Below are positions 41,146 through 49,355 of a DNA stretch of 64,000 nucleotides, piece by piece; positions within the stretch are counted from its first letter, which is position 1, and every line of letters starts with the position of its first letter. Under the pieces are notes generated by a model, which was not told where the DNA came from, made no database searches, and was given only the letters and a program-made list of their open reading frames with translations. The stretch comes from Planctomycetota bacterium (lineage in GTDB: Bacteria; Planctomycetota; Planctomycetia; Planctomycetales; Planctomycetaceae), in contig JACTNB010000017.1 of NCBI GenBank assembly GCA_014584345.1, positions 166,276 to 230,275 of the forward strand. The letters run 5' to 3'. The translations under genes were made by a program, and so were the position numbers.

Positions 41146-41901
41146 TCAGTCCACGGAAGTCGCCTCCCGGAGTGGATAATACTCCCACCATTCGACGCCC
41201 TCGGGCAGGTGAGGCTCGGCGGCGAATTCCAGGTGGAGTATGCGGCGATGCTCCTGGCAACCGGGCAGCGACTTGCCACTGGCATGCGCCAGCAAGGGAC
41301 GCATCAACAGCACGTCCCCTGCCCGGCAATGCAGCGTGACGGGCCGAAACTCCGCCCCCAATTCCAACCGCTTCCCGCTGCGATGCGAACCAGGCTGAAC
41401 CTCCAATGGTCCGTTGTGGGCAGTCATCGAATCCAGGTGAATTCGAGCGGTCAACATGTTCTCTAGAACTTCGACCGGGGGTTCGGTGTGAGGCACTCCC
41501 AGCCGAGGCCGAGGAGGGGAATACCGGGGCGAATGCCGGGCTCCTTCGCGGACCGCAATCAGTAAATCCTTATGCCAGGGAAGCGACCAGGTTTGCTCGG
41601 GAGGCTTATCAAAAAACAAGCCCCGGACCAGCCCGCATTGTTCCCCCAGCACCGCGATTAACCGGGATTTCAATTGCGGATGTCGACCGATTCCGCGGGC
41701 TTCCGGCCAGTGAGTCAACACATTGCGTGCGGCATACACCGCCCCGCTCCGCTGGCGAATCGATTCCTCCTCTCCGCGAAAAGCCTGCCCGGACTGTTCC
41801 CTCAGGTCGACCAGTTCCGACTCGGAAAACACACCCGTCAACATCGCGTATCCCGTTTCGCGAATTGTCTCCAATAGCCGTGTGTGCTCGGTTTCCTGCA
41901 T
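41146..41901 (-). CDS. Phytanoyl-CoA dioxygenase (PhyH) family protein
   Basis: This 251-residue Fe(II)/2-oxoglutarate oxygenase-like protein keeps the double-stranded beta-helix iron ligands: His and Asp in LPWHKDLLI, and the distal His in MRPLLAHASGKS. The 2-oxoglutarate-binding Arg is in HRRILHLEF. Around residues 150-180, LTARIHLDSMTAHNGPLEVQ is typical. The substrate is unknown; family members hydroxylate small hydrophobic or natural-product substrates. GGGAGAGGCTTG precedes the ATG at 41901. It converges with the SPFH pair. Confidence 0.85.
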   Translation of the reverse strand: MQETEHTRLLETIRETGYAMLTGVFSESELVDLREQSGQAFRGEEESIRQRSGAVYAARNVLTHWPEARGIGRHPQLKSRLIAVLGEQCGLVRGLFFDKPPEQTWSLPWHKDLLIAVREGARHSPRYSPPRPRLGVPHTEPPVEVLENMLTARIHLDSMTAHNGPLEVQPGSHRSGKRLELGAEFRPVTLHCRAGDVLLMRPLLAHASGKSLPGCQEHRRILHLEFAAEPHLPEGVEWWEYYPLREATSVD

Positions 41902-42014
41902 CAAGCCTCTCCCGTTGGATTCGAACTGTTCTCCCAACCCGCGGCAGCCCCAGGCCAAACAAACGTCACAGGGACCGCAGGACAACATTACTCAGATTTT
42001 TCAGAAAAATTAAA

Positions 42015-42042
42015 TTGACATGTCGGAACCTTCCGATATATT
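42015..42042 (+). promoter_or_regulatory. Promoter of the sulfur operon
   Basis: TTGACA (42015-42020) and TATATT (42037-42042) are separated by 16 bases, directly upstream of the small ArsR gene. This is a near-consensus sigma-70 promoter and overlaps the operator palindrome. Confidence 0.8.
42020..42039. promoter_or_regulatory. Operator palindrome for the ArsR repressor
   Basis: ATGTCGGAACCTTCCGATAT is an imperfect 20-bp palindrome with inner arms TCGGAA and TTCCGA. It lies between the -35 and -10 boxes, the usual place for ArsR-family self-repression. Binding is inferred from position and symmetry. Confidence 0.7.
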
Positions 42043-42058
42043 TAACTGAAAGGACGAC

Positions 42059-42370
42059 ATGAACACCACACCCACGGCAAATTTGATCTCGCTGGCACGG
42101 CTGGAAATGGCAGCGGAGTGTTTACGCACCCTGGCCCATCCACATCGGCTGCGAATTGTCGAGATGCTGTTGAGGGGGCGATATACCGTTGGCGAATTGG
42201 CCGAGGCCTGCGAGATACCCAGTCATATGACGTCTGAACATTTGCGGTTAATGCAACGATGCGGCTTTCTGAACAGCGAAAAGGAAGGCAGATTTCGGTA
42301 TTACACGATTGCCGAGCCACATTTGCAGGAAATCATGCAATGCATTCAGAACAAATTCGGCAAGGAATAG
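42059..42370 (+). CDS. ArsR-family repressor, probably sensing sulfide or persulfide
   Basis: This 103-residue winged-helix protein has AECLRTLAHPHRLRIVEMLL followed by the helix-turn-helix TVGELAEACEIPSHMTSEHLRLM and the wing EKEGRFRYYTI. It contains four cysteines (21, 51, 68 and 95). Persulfide sensors of the SqrR/BigR branch use a Cys pair that forms a polysulfide bridge, so a comparable role fits the sulfur genes downstream. The exact pair is unproven. AAAGGACGAC precedes the ATG. It heads the arsR-rhodanese-CoADR operon, and an operator overlaps its promoter. Confidence 0.88.
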   Translation: MNTTPTANLISLARLEMAAECLRTLAHPHRLRIVEMLLRGRYTVGELAEACEIPSHMTSEHLRLMQRCGFLNSEKEGRFRYYTIAEPHLQEIMQCIQNKFGKE

Positions 42371-42448
42371 TCACTTTTTTCGCAGACATATCGTTTTGTC
42401 GCGACATTTAGATTCACTAAAATAAGTCCTGTAGATCAAGGAGAAATC

Positions 42449-42997
42449 ATGAGCCAGACCATCACCCCTCAGGAGTTACGTCAGTTGCAGGCCAGCAATC
42501 CTCATTTGGAAGTGATTGATGTCCGCACGCCGGTGGAGTATCAGGACGTGCATCTCGAATTTGCCCGCAACATACCGCTGGACCGTTTGGATCCCCGCGC
42601 TCTGATCGCTGCCCAAGCCGCGCACACCCCGCAGCCCATCTATGTCATATGCAAATCGGGCAGTAGAGGTAAAATGGCCTGCGATAAAATCCGGGCGGCG
42701 GGCTTCGAACACGTCATCAATATCGAAGGGGGAACGGAAGCGTGCGTGTCTGCCGGGCTGCCGGTCAAACGGGGCAAGCGTGCGATGTCGCTCGAACGGC
42801 AAGTACGCATCGCGGCGGGAGCCCTGGTATTGACGGGTGCGGTGCTGGGCCTGACCGTGCATCCGTACTGGATTGGCCTGTCCGCCTTTGTGGGGGCGGG
42901 TTTGATATTCGCGGGCATCACGGATACCTGTGGCATGGGCATGATTCTGGCCCGGATGCCCTGGAACCAGATGGGCAGCAGCTGCAGCGTCAGGTAA
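42449..42997 (+). CDS. Rhodanese sulfurtransferase fused to a DUF2892-type membrane domain
   Basis: This 182-residue protein has an N-terminal rhodanese domain with the catalytic Cys68 in YVICKSGSRGKMA. Two C-terminal hydrophobic segments (about residues 120-135 and 142-160) end in ITDTCGMGMILARMPWNQ, the DUF2892 signature. It should anchor sulfur transfer to the inner membrane, moving sulfane sulfur to thiol acceptors. AAGGAGAAATC is the ribosome site. It is flanked by the ArsR regulator and the CoA-disulfide reductase gene. Confidence 0.92.
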   Translation: MSQTITPQELRQLQASNPHLEVIDVRTPVEYQDVHLEFARNIPLDRLDPRALIAAQAAHTPQPIYVICKSGSRGKMACDKIRAAGFEHVINIEGGTEACVSAGLPVKRGKRAMSLERQVRIAAGALVLTGAVLGLTVHPYWIGLSAFVGAGLIFAGITDTCGMGMILARMPWNQMGSSCSVR

Positions 42998-43047
42998 GTT
43001 TACTCCCGTCATACATTCCAATCGCGATTAGAAAAGACGAGCAAGCC

Positions 43048-44688
43048 ATGAAACTGGTCATTATCGGAGGAGTTGCAGGCGGAGCCTCGGCGGCCGCACG
43101 GGCACGGCGTTTATCGGAAGACGCGGAAATTGTCTTGTTTGAACGTGGTTCGGACCCCTCGTTCGCAAATTGTGGACTCCCGTATTACATTGGCGGCGAG
43201 ATCCGCGAACGAAACAAACTGCTGGTGGCCCCCATCGAACTTTTGGTAAACCGCCTGGCACTGGATGTGCGAGTCCGCACGGAAGTGATCGCCATTGATC
43301 GTGCCGCGAAAACCATCACGGCTCGAAATCTGGCAACGGGCGAGGAATACCAGGAAGCATACGATAAGTTGATTCTCTCTCCGGGCGCGCGGCCGTTCAA
43401 ACCCCCAATTCCCGGAATCGAATTGCCGGGCGTGCACACGCTACGCGACCTGAGCGATGCCGATCGTTTGCAGGAACTGGCCCGGAAATCCCGTCGCGCG
43501 GTCATCCTGGGGGGAGGCTTCATCGGCCTGGAAATGGCGGAAAATCTGGTCGGGCTGGGGATTGAAACCACCCTGATCGAATTGGCGGACCAGATCATGC
43601 CTCCGCTCGACCGCGAAATCACCATGCCGATTCAACGGGAGTTGACTTCTCGGGGCATCGAACTGAAACTGAGCGACTCGATCACGGAGATCACCAGCGG
43701 GGAAACGGGCCTGCGAGTGAAATTAAAGTCGGGCCTGGAATTACCCACGGACCTCGTGCTCGTTAGTGTGGGGGTGCGTCCCGAGAATCAGTTGGCGGAA
43801 CAGGCGGGGCTGCCGCTGGGCAAACGGGGGGGCATCCAGGTAAATGAACACATGCAGACGAGCGATCCCGATATCTACGCCGTGGGTGACGCCGTGGAAA
43901 CCTACGATTTCATGACGCTGCAACCGACCCAGGTACCGCTGGCGGGCCCGGCGAATCGCCAGGGGCGTCTGGCAGCGGATCATATTTTTGGTCGCGAGGC
44001 GCGTTACCGCGGCACGCAGGGGACGGCGATAGTCGGGTTGTTCGGCAAAACCGCCGCCATGACCGGGCTGAGCGAAAAAGCCGCTCAGCGCCTGGGGCTG
44101 GAACACAAATGCGCATACGTGCACCCCAATCACCATGCCGGTTATTATCCCGGCGCGGAAACCATGACCCTCAAAATGCTGTATTCCCCCCAGGATGGCC
44201 GCATTCTGGGAGCCCAGGGAGTGGGAGGCGCGGGAGTTGACAAGCGGATTGACGTCATTGCGACCGCCATCCAGGCCGGGCTGACCGTCTTCGATCTCGA
44301 GGAAATCGAACTCTGCTACGCGCCGCAGTTTGGCTCGGCCAAGGATCCCGTCAACATGCTCGGCTTCGTGGCATCGGGAGAATTGCGTGGCGATCATCCC
44401 CAGGTTCGAGTGGACCAACTTGAAAGCTCGACCTGGTCCGAAGCCCAGGTTCTGGATGTCCGCACGCCGCGGGAATTTGCCGCAGGGCACATCCCCCATG
44501 CCCTCAACATCTCTGTGGACGAGTTGCGCCAGAGGTTGACGGAACTCCCGCGCGACAAACCGATCGTTACGTATTGCCAAGTGGGCATGCGGGGCTACCT
44601 GGCCACGAGAATCCTGCTGCAACACGGGTTTTCCGTAGTCAACCTAAGTGGAGGATACACCACCTGGCGGATGTTTCACCCGGCATAG
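43048..44688 (+). CDS. CoA-disulfide reductase with C-terminal rhodanese domain
   Basis: This 546-residue flavoprotein of the CoADR-RHD type opens with FAD-binding VIIGGVAGGASAAARARR. The single active-site cysteine is Cys42 in FANCGLPYYIGG, and the NAD(P)H loop is AVILGGGFIGLEMAENL. The FAD-site IYAVGDAVE and the dimer interface YYPGAETMTLKMLY follow. The C-terminal rhodanese has its Cys in VTYCQVGMRGYLA. Such fusions reduce CoA persulfides or polysulfides with NAD(P)H. The ATG at 43048 is chosen because the FAD loop begins immediately after it; a longer frame to 42742 overlaps the upstream gene and is spurious. Confidence 0.95.
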   Translation: MKLVIIGGVAGGASAAARARRLSEDAEIVLFERGSDPSFANCGLPYYIGGEIRERNKLLVAPIELLVNRLALDVRVRTEVIAIDRAAKTITARNLATGEEYQEAYDKLILSPGARPFKPPIPGIELPGVHTLRDLSDADRLQELARKSRRAVILGGGFIGLEMAENLVGLGIETTLIELADQIMPPLDREITMPIQRELTSRGIELKLSDSITEITSGETGLRVKLKSGLELPTDLVLVSVGVRPENQLAEQAGLPLGKRGGIQVNEHMQTSDPDIYAVGDAVETYDFMTLQPTQVPLAGPANRQGRLAADHIFGREARYRGTQGTAIVGLFGKTAAMTGLSEKAAQRLGLEHKCAYVHPNHHAGYYPGAETMTLKMLYSPQDGRILGAQGVGGAGVDKRIDVIATAIQAGLTVFDLEEIELCYAPQFGSAKDPVNMLGFVASGELRGDHPQVRVDQLESSTWSEAQVLDVRTPREFAAGHIPHALNISVDELRQRLTELPRDKPIVTYCQVGMRGYLATRILLQHGFSVVNLSGGYTTWRMFHPA

Positions 44689-44701
44689 GAAGGAAACGCG
44701 A

Positions 44702-45184
44702 TCAAGGCAGAAGTTGGGCCCAGCGGTCATCTCCGGCCTGGGGGGTAATGCCAAGGCGGTGAAGCATCTCCCATTCCCGTCGCCTCATGCTTGCCAGAGC
44801 GTTGTCGTCCAAATCGTCGTATCCGCACAGGTGCAACAGGCCGTGAATTAAATAAAGCTGGAGTTCCTGCTCGGCTTCCCAACCGATCTCGGGCGCCAGC
44901 TCCAACGCCATCTCCACGGAGATCACCAACTCCCCTTCCAGCGGATACTCCGGGGGCATGCGCTCGGGATCGTTCAGCGGAAACGTGATGACGTCCGTCG
45001 GGAAGTCGTGCCGCAGGTGCGCGAGGTTGATTTCATGAATGGCGGCATTATCCACCAGCAGGAGATGCAATTCCGATTCCCGCAGGCCGTGCGCCGTCAG
45101 GACGGATTCCACAATTTCGACCAGTCGCCGGTCATCGATGGCGAGCAGTGTCTGGTGATTGCTGATTTCAATTTGATGAGACAT
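44702..45184 (-). CDS. ybeY: Endoribonuclease YbeY
   Basis: This 160-residue single-strand-specific metal-dependent RNase works in 16S rRNA 3'-end maturation and ribosome quality control. The zinc-binding motif reads LIHGLLHLCGYDDLD; the canonical third ligand His in GYDH is Asp here. The substrate loop DVITFPL-NDP is present. Together with phoH and pgpH on the same strand it makes the phoH-pgpH-ybeY cluster seen in many bacteria, although here 238 bp separate it from pgpH. Confidence 0.92.
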   Translation of the reverse strand: MSHQIEISNHQTLLAIDDRRLVEIVESVLTAHGLRESELHLLLVDNAAIHEINLAHLRHDFPTDVITFPLNDPERMPPEYPLEGELVISVEMALELAPEIGWEAEQELQLYLIHGLLHLCGYDDLDDNALASMRRREWEMLHRLGITPQAGDDRWAQLLP

Positions 45185-45422
45185 AGTTTTCCGCGCGCCT
45201 GCTCTTCCCCGATGCTGTCAACTCCGCACTGCCCGCCAGGACATACCTGCCGAAAACCAGGCCGGGGCCTTGTGCAGGCGGAATCAAACCGAGTAAACAA
45301 GGCGATTGCTTCCACTCGTGTTGATTAACTGGCCGAGCCTTCCCAAGCAGCGACTTCGCGCTGCAAAGCCGTGGCCGCATAGTCAGCCCTTTGACGGGCT
45401 TGGCAGTTTGGAGCAAGCGGGG

Positions 45423-47807
45423 TCAGGCGGTTTTCTGTTCCTTTTGTTGATCGGGATACGCGATTCTCCCGTGATGAATGCTGATCAGGGATTTGATCAG
45501 CGATTCCTCGATGAGGTGAATTTCGCGAAGGGTGAGGTTGCATTCCTCGAACTGCCCGTCGAGCAGGCGTTTCAAGGTCAGGGAATGGACCAGATGCGCG
45601 ATGCGGGCAGGAGTCGGTTCGCTAAGCGTCCGGCTGGCCGATTCCACGCAGTCCGCGAGCATCATCACGCCCGCTTCCCTGGTTTGTGGCTTGGGGCCCG
45701 GATACCGGAACGCGGACTCCTCCACGTCCAGCCGCCGCTCGGGATCGTTGTCCGCCTTCTTGTTTGCCGCGTGATAAAAGTACTCCACCAGGGTTGTGCC
45801 ATGATGTTGCTCGATGAAATCGATCAGCGGCTGGGGGAGATGATATTCCTCCGCCAGGTCCACGCCATCCTTGACATGCCCAATAATAATCAGGGTGCTC
45901 ATGGTGGGGGCCAGGGTTTCGTGCCGATTGATCGCGCCCGTGGGACGATTTTCAATGAAGTACTCGGCCTTGGGAATTTTACCGATATCATGAAAATAGG
46001 CCCCCACGCGCACCAGCAGTCCATCCGCGCCAATTTGCTTGGCGGCCGTCTCCGCGATAGTCGCCACGGCAATCGAATGGTTATAGGTCCCCGGCGCCTT
46101 GCGGAACAATTCCTGCAGCAGCGGATGTGAGGAATCGCTCATTTCCAGCAGGCTGATCCCGGTGACAACCCCAAACGCTGATTCAATAAACGGCAGACTC
46201 CCGGATAAAATAAAGCCCGCGAGCACACACCAGCCGGCATATTTCAGACAGACTTCAAGCAATGTCCAATCCAGCCAGTGGTCGATGGAAGGGGAAGGAT
46301 ACAGCAGTACCTCCGTCCCCCAGGAAACGAACAATGCCGTGATACCGGCAAGAAATCCGGCAATGATAATCGTCTGGCGGGACTGAACCCTTTTCAATCG
46401 CGTGACGGCAGCCGTCGAGGCCGCCAGCATCACCGCGAATTGTGCGATATCGATGCGGGTCGACATGCCGATCAGCAGGCTCAGCATGAACGCCGTCAGA
46501 ATGGCAAACCGCTGATTGTAAGCGACGGCCATCACCATGCTGGTGGCAACCACGATCGCCACCTCGCCCCTAACGGGGTCGAAGGAGGTCCAACGCCCCA
46601 GCAGCGCCGCCACCGCCACCACGGTCAGGTACAAGGCCAGACGGGGCCAACTGGCAATCACATACGGTTCGTAGCGCACCAGGTACCAGACAATCAGCGC
46701 CAGAAACATCAGGATCATCAAAAACACAATGCCTATGCGAGCCAACCGGGCTTCCCACGGGAACATTTCCAGCGAGGCCTGATACTCGGCTTCGAGCACC
46801 CGCAACAGGTTCTGGTCGATTACTCCATCCGGAGGCAGGAACACATCTCCCTCGTTAATGACATCGTAGACCGGTTCGACTTGCCTACCCGCCCACCGCC
46901 GCGCCTGCTGGGTGGCGCTTTGATCGTACTCCAAGGTCGGGCGCGACTGGTTCCGCAGCCAGGCCTGCAATGGCTGGCGAATGGTCTCGAGCGTCGGATA
47001 ATCGCTCCAACGCTGGCTCAAATACCCGGCATCATTCAGCAGATCGCTCATGGCCACATCGGTGATGCGGACGGAGATCCAGAGTTGCTCATCCGCCAGT
47101 GGATTGTCGTCGGGCAACTGTGCCTGGCGATCGACAATCGCCAACTGCGAATCGAGTCCGATTTCCGTCCGTTCCAGCACCTTGGGATTCACCAGCCCCT
47201 TTTTATACAAGGGTTCGATCAACCGCACTAACTCGTCGATAATTGTCGAAATATGCGTTTCCGAGCGCACGCCATCCAACGGAGTAATTGCCTGCTTCAA
47301 CTGACGAAAGCGGAACTCAGCGTCCTGTGCGGGATCCCCGCCAGGCTTTTCGGCAACAACTATCTCCGAGTGGGGTAACAGCCCGAAGGCACGCTGGACT
47401 TCCTCGGAGACATCGCCCAATTGCTTGGCCTCGGCGATAACCCCCAGCGCGGCTTTCAGGCGTTCGGGGAGACGGCGGAGTTCCGTGGGATCGTTGCGAA
47501 AAATCAGCGGCACCTCGCGTTCGCGATCCCGGCTGGCCCGTGAGGTTTCGAAGGCGTTCACAACGCGGAAGGTCATCCGTGCTGCCAGTCCATCCGCAAA
47601 ACGATCACCGATACGGTGTGTGAATGGATAGTTCCAGCTTTGCAGTGCGGCCAGAATCGCCAGACAGCCGACAAAGCCGATGAGGTACCGCAGCAACCGA
47701 CTCCGTTGCTGTCGCAACGTGACCAAACCCGCGCCCGCCCCCGCAGTGAGGCGAGGCATTGACGAACGGGAGGCTCGTGATCGTTTCGCTGAATGAAATA
47801 ATTTCAT
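45423..47807 (-). CDS. PgpH-type 7TM receptor with cytoplasmic HD domain (probable c-di-AMP phosphodiesterase)
   Basis: This product of 794 residues has a hydrophobic N-terminal segment (RLLRYLIGFVGCLAILAAL), an outer 7TMR-HDED region of about 300 residues, six to seven membrane spans (about residues 360-560), and a cytoplasmic HD domain with NHSIAVATIAE, YFHDIGKIPKAEYF, NRHETL and IEQHHGTTLVEYF. PgpH proteins hydrolyse cyclic di-AMP in Firmicutes; whether the planctomycete protein does the same is inferred. It lies between phoH and ybeY. The start is uncertain: ATG at 47807 or GTG at 47843, neither with a strong ribosome site. Confidence 0.9.
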   Translation of the reverse strand: MKLFHSAKRSRASRSSMPRLTAGAGAGLVTLRQQRSRLLRYLIGFVGCLAILAALQSWNYPFTHRIGDRFADGLAARMTFRVVNAFETSRASRDREREVPLIFRNDPTELRRLPERLKAALGVIAEAKQLGDVSEEVQRAFGLLPHSEIVVAEKPGGDPAQDAEFRFRQLKQAITPLDGVRSETHISTIIDELVRLIEPLYKKGLVNPKVLERTEIGLDSQLAIVDRQAQLPDDNPLADEQLWISVRITDVAMSDLLNDAGYLSQRWSDYPTLETIRQPLQAWLRNQSRPTLEYDQSATQQARRWAGRQVEPVYDVINEGDVFLPPDGVIDQNLLRVLEAEYQASLEMFPWEARLARIGIVFLMILMFLALIVWYLVRYEPYVIASWPRLALYLTVVAVAALLGRWTSFDPVRGEVAIVVATSMVMAVAYNQRFAILTAFMLSLLIGMSTRIDIAQFAVMLAASTAAVTRLKRVQSRQTIIIAGFLAGITALFVSWGTEVLLYPSPSIDHWLDWTLLEVCLKYAGWCVLAGFILSGSLPFIESAFGVVTGISLLEMSDSSHPLLQELFRKAPGTYNHSIAVATIAETAAKQIGADGLLVRVGAYFHDIGKIPKAEYFIENRPTGAINRHETLAPTMSTLIIIGHVKDGVDLAEEYHLPQPLIDFIEQHHGTTLVEYFYHAANKKADNDPERRLDVEESAFRYPGPKPQTREAGVMMLADCVESASRTLSEPTPARIAHLVHSLTLKRLLDGQFEECNLTLREIHLIEESLIKSLISIHHGRIAYPDQQKEQKTA

Positions 47808-47919
47808 GAAATACCGTGTCGCCAGGACACCGATTCGCTCCACGACAGGAGAATGTCATTTATGATTGGCGATCCCTGGTGGAGGTTTCGGACCAGACCA
47901 CGGATCCCGCCACCGCGGA

Positions 47920-48948
47920 CTATTTACTTTCCGAAGTCTTTTTTTCGTCATAAGCCTTGACGATTTCCCGCACCAGTCGATGCCTGACGATATCGCTCCC
48001 ATCGAGTCGTACGCAAGCGGTCCCGGGTATGCCACGTAACCGGCGCATGGCGTCGTTCAGTCCCGAAACGACATGCGTCGGCAGATCGTTCTGTGTCTCG
48101 TCTCCCGTGACCACAATTTTTGACCCCGTCCCCATACGCGTGAGGAACATTTTCATCTGCGTCACCGTCGTGTTCTGGGCTTCGTCCAGAATCATGAAGG
48201 TTTCGTTGAGGGTCCGGCCGCGCATGAATGCCAGAGGCACTATTTCGATGACATCATGTTCCATGTAACTCTGAACCTGCTCATAATCCAGCATATCACG
48301 CAAAGCGTCAAGCAAGGGACGCAGGAACGGATTGACTTTCGCCAGAATGTCTCCCGGCAGGAAACCCAACTTTTCGCCCGCTTCCACAGCCGGCCTGACC
48401 AGTACAATCTTCCTAACCTGCTCCGTTTTCAAACAGTGCAGCGCCATCGCCACGGCCAGATAGGTTTTCCCCGAGCCTGCCGGTCCACTGCAGAATACCA
48501 GATCCTTGTTGTCGATTGCCGCGATGTAGCGGGCTTGCCCCTGACTCCGCGGGGCCACCGGTAAGTTGGCGTACGCAAATTCGTCGTTCGCGCCGGGTGG
48601 TGGTGCGATTCCGCCAGCCTTGGGAGCGACGGTGAGGGGCAACGTCGGCTGCTCCTTCAAGGCTTCCACTACTTCGCTTTCGCGCAGCTGCTTCTGCTTC
48701 TTTACCCGGGCAATCAATCGCTCCACAATCTCAGAGACGCGTTCGACATCGGCCGCGTCGCCGGATATCAGCAGTTTCCCCTCGCGTGCCACAATCCGCA
48801 CGGGAAAGGCCTGATGGAGCAAGTTCAAATGAGCATCCTGAACTCCCAGTAAAATTCGCAGTTGGTCCGGGCTGGCGGATGTAATCGTCCGCGTCTGCTG
48901 AGGTTGCGTGGCTGCACTCACGTGGTTCGGTTCGCCTTTATAGTCCAT
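47920..48948 (-). CDS. PhoH-like ATPase
   Basis: This 342-residue PhoH protein has a small N-terminal KH-like domain (LLISGDAADVERVSEIVERLI) and a helicase-fold ATPase. Walker A is GPAGSGKT in FCSGPAGSGKTYLAVAMALH; Walker B is FMILDEAQNT, followed by MFLTRMGTGSKIVVTGD. Related proteins act on RNA with YbeY. The ATG at 48948 (MDYKGEP) is chosen over 49089, since the extra N-terminal codons show no conservation. It heads the cluster with pgpH and ybeY on the minus strand. Confidence 0.94.
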   Translation of the reverse strand: MDYKGEPNHVSAATQPQQTRTITSASPDQLRILLGVQDAHLNLLHQAFPVRIVAREGKLLISGDAADVERVSEIVERLIARVKKQKQLRESEVVEALKEQPTLPLTVAPKAGGIAPPPGANDEFAYANLPVAPRSQGQARYIAAIDNKDLVFCSGPAGSGKTYLAVAMALHCLKTEQVRKIVLVRPAVEAGEKLGFLPGDILAKVNPFLRPLLDALRDMLDYEQVQSYMEHDVIEIVPLAFMRGRTLNETFMILDEAQNTTVTQMKMFLTRMGTGSKIVVTGDETQNDLPTHVVSGLNDAMRRLRGIPGTACVRLDGSDIVRHRLVREIVKAYDEKKTSESK

Positions 48949-49355
48949 CAATATCGTTGTGCTTCCGGTCGCGTCTGGAATCGGCAGCGACCATGGAGAC
49001 TGGGAACAACGGGCCAGTAGGCCTTTCGCCCGTTGCGTCATTGTAAATTGGACCGTTCGCGACTCAATCCGCCAATTCGGGCGAAACATAAAATTTCAGT
49101 GGAATTTTCAGCGGGAACTCAAAAACATGACGCCATCGCATCGGGTTTATCCGATAACCGCGTCCGATTCCGAGCGAGACTCAAGCCCGCTATCGATTCT
49201 GCCGATTTTAACGACAGCGCGATCCGTTATCGACACAATTGTGTACATTTGGACTCTATTGTCTACTCCCCCAAGCCGCACGCTCCTTGCGGGAGGCACC
49301 AGAATTCGTACACATGCTGAAATCTCGACACTTGCCAGGCAGGGACGTTCGGCGA

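Noticed and set aside
39272..41329. 685-codon minus-strand open frame
   Set aside because: It is the shadow of the second SPFH gene, whose coiled coil and SPFH segments fix the coding strand.
42742..43047. N-terminal extension of the CoA-disulfide reductase
   Set aside because: It overlaps the rhodanese gene out of frame and lacks conserved residues; the FAD loop starts at the ATG at 43048.
49233..49244. Perfect 12-bp palindrome ACACAATTGTGT as an operator
   Set aside because: It is single, short and without a linked regulator gene, so it could be chance; noted only under the ATPase.
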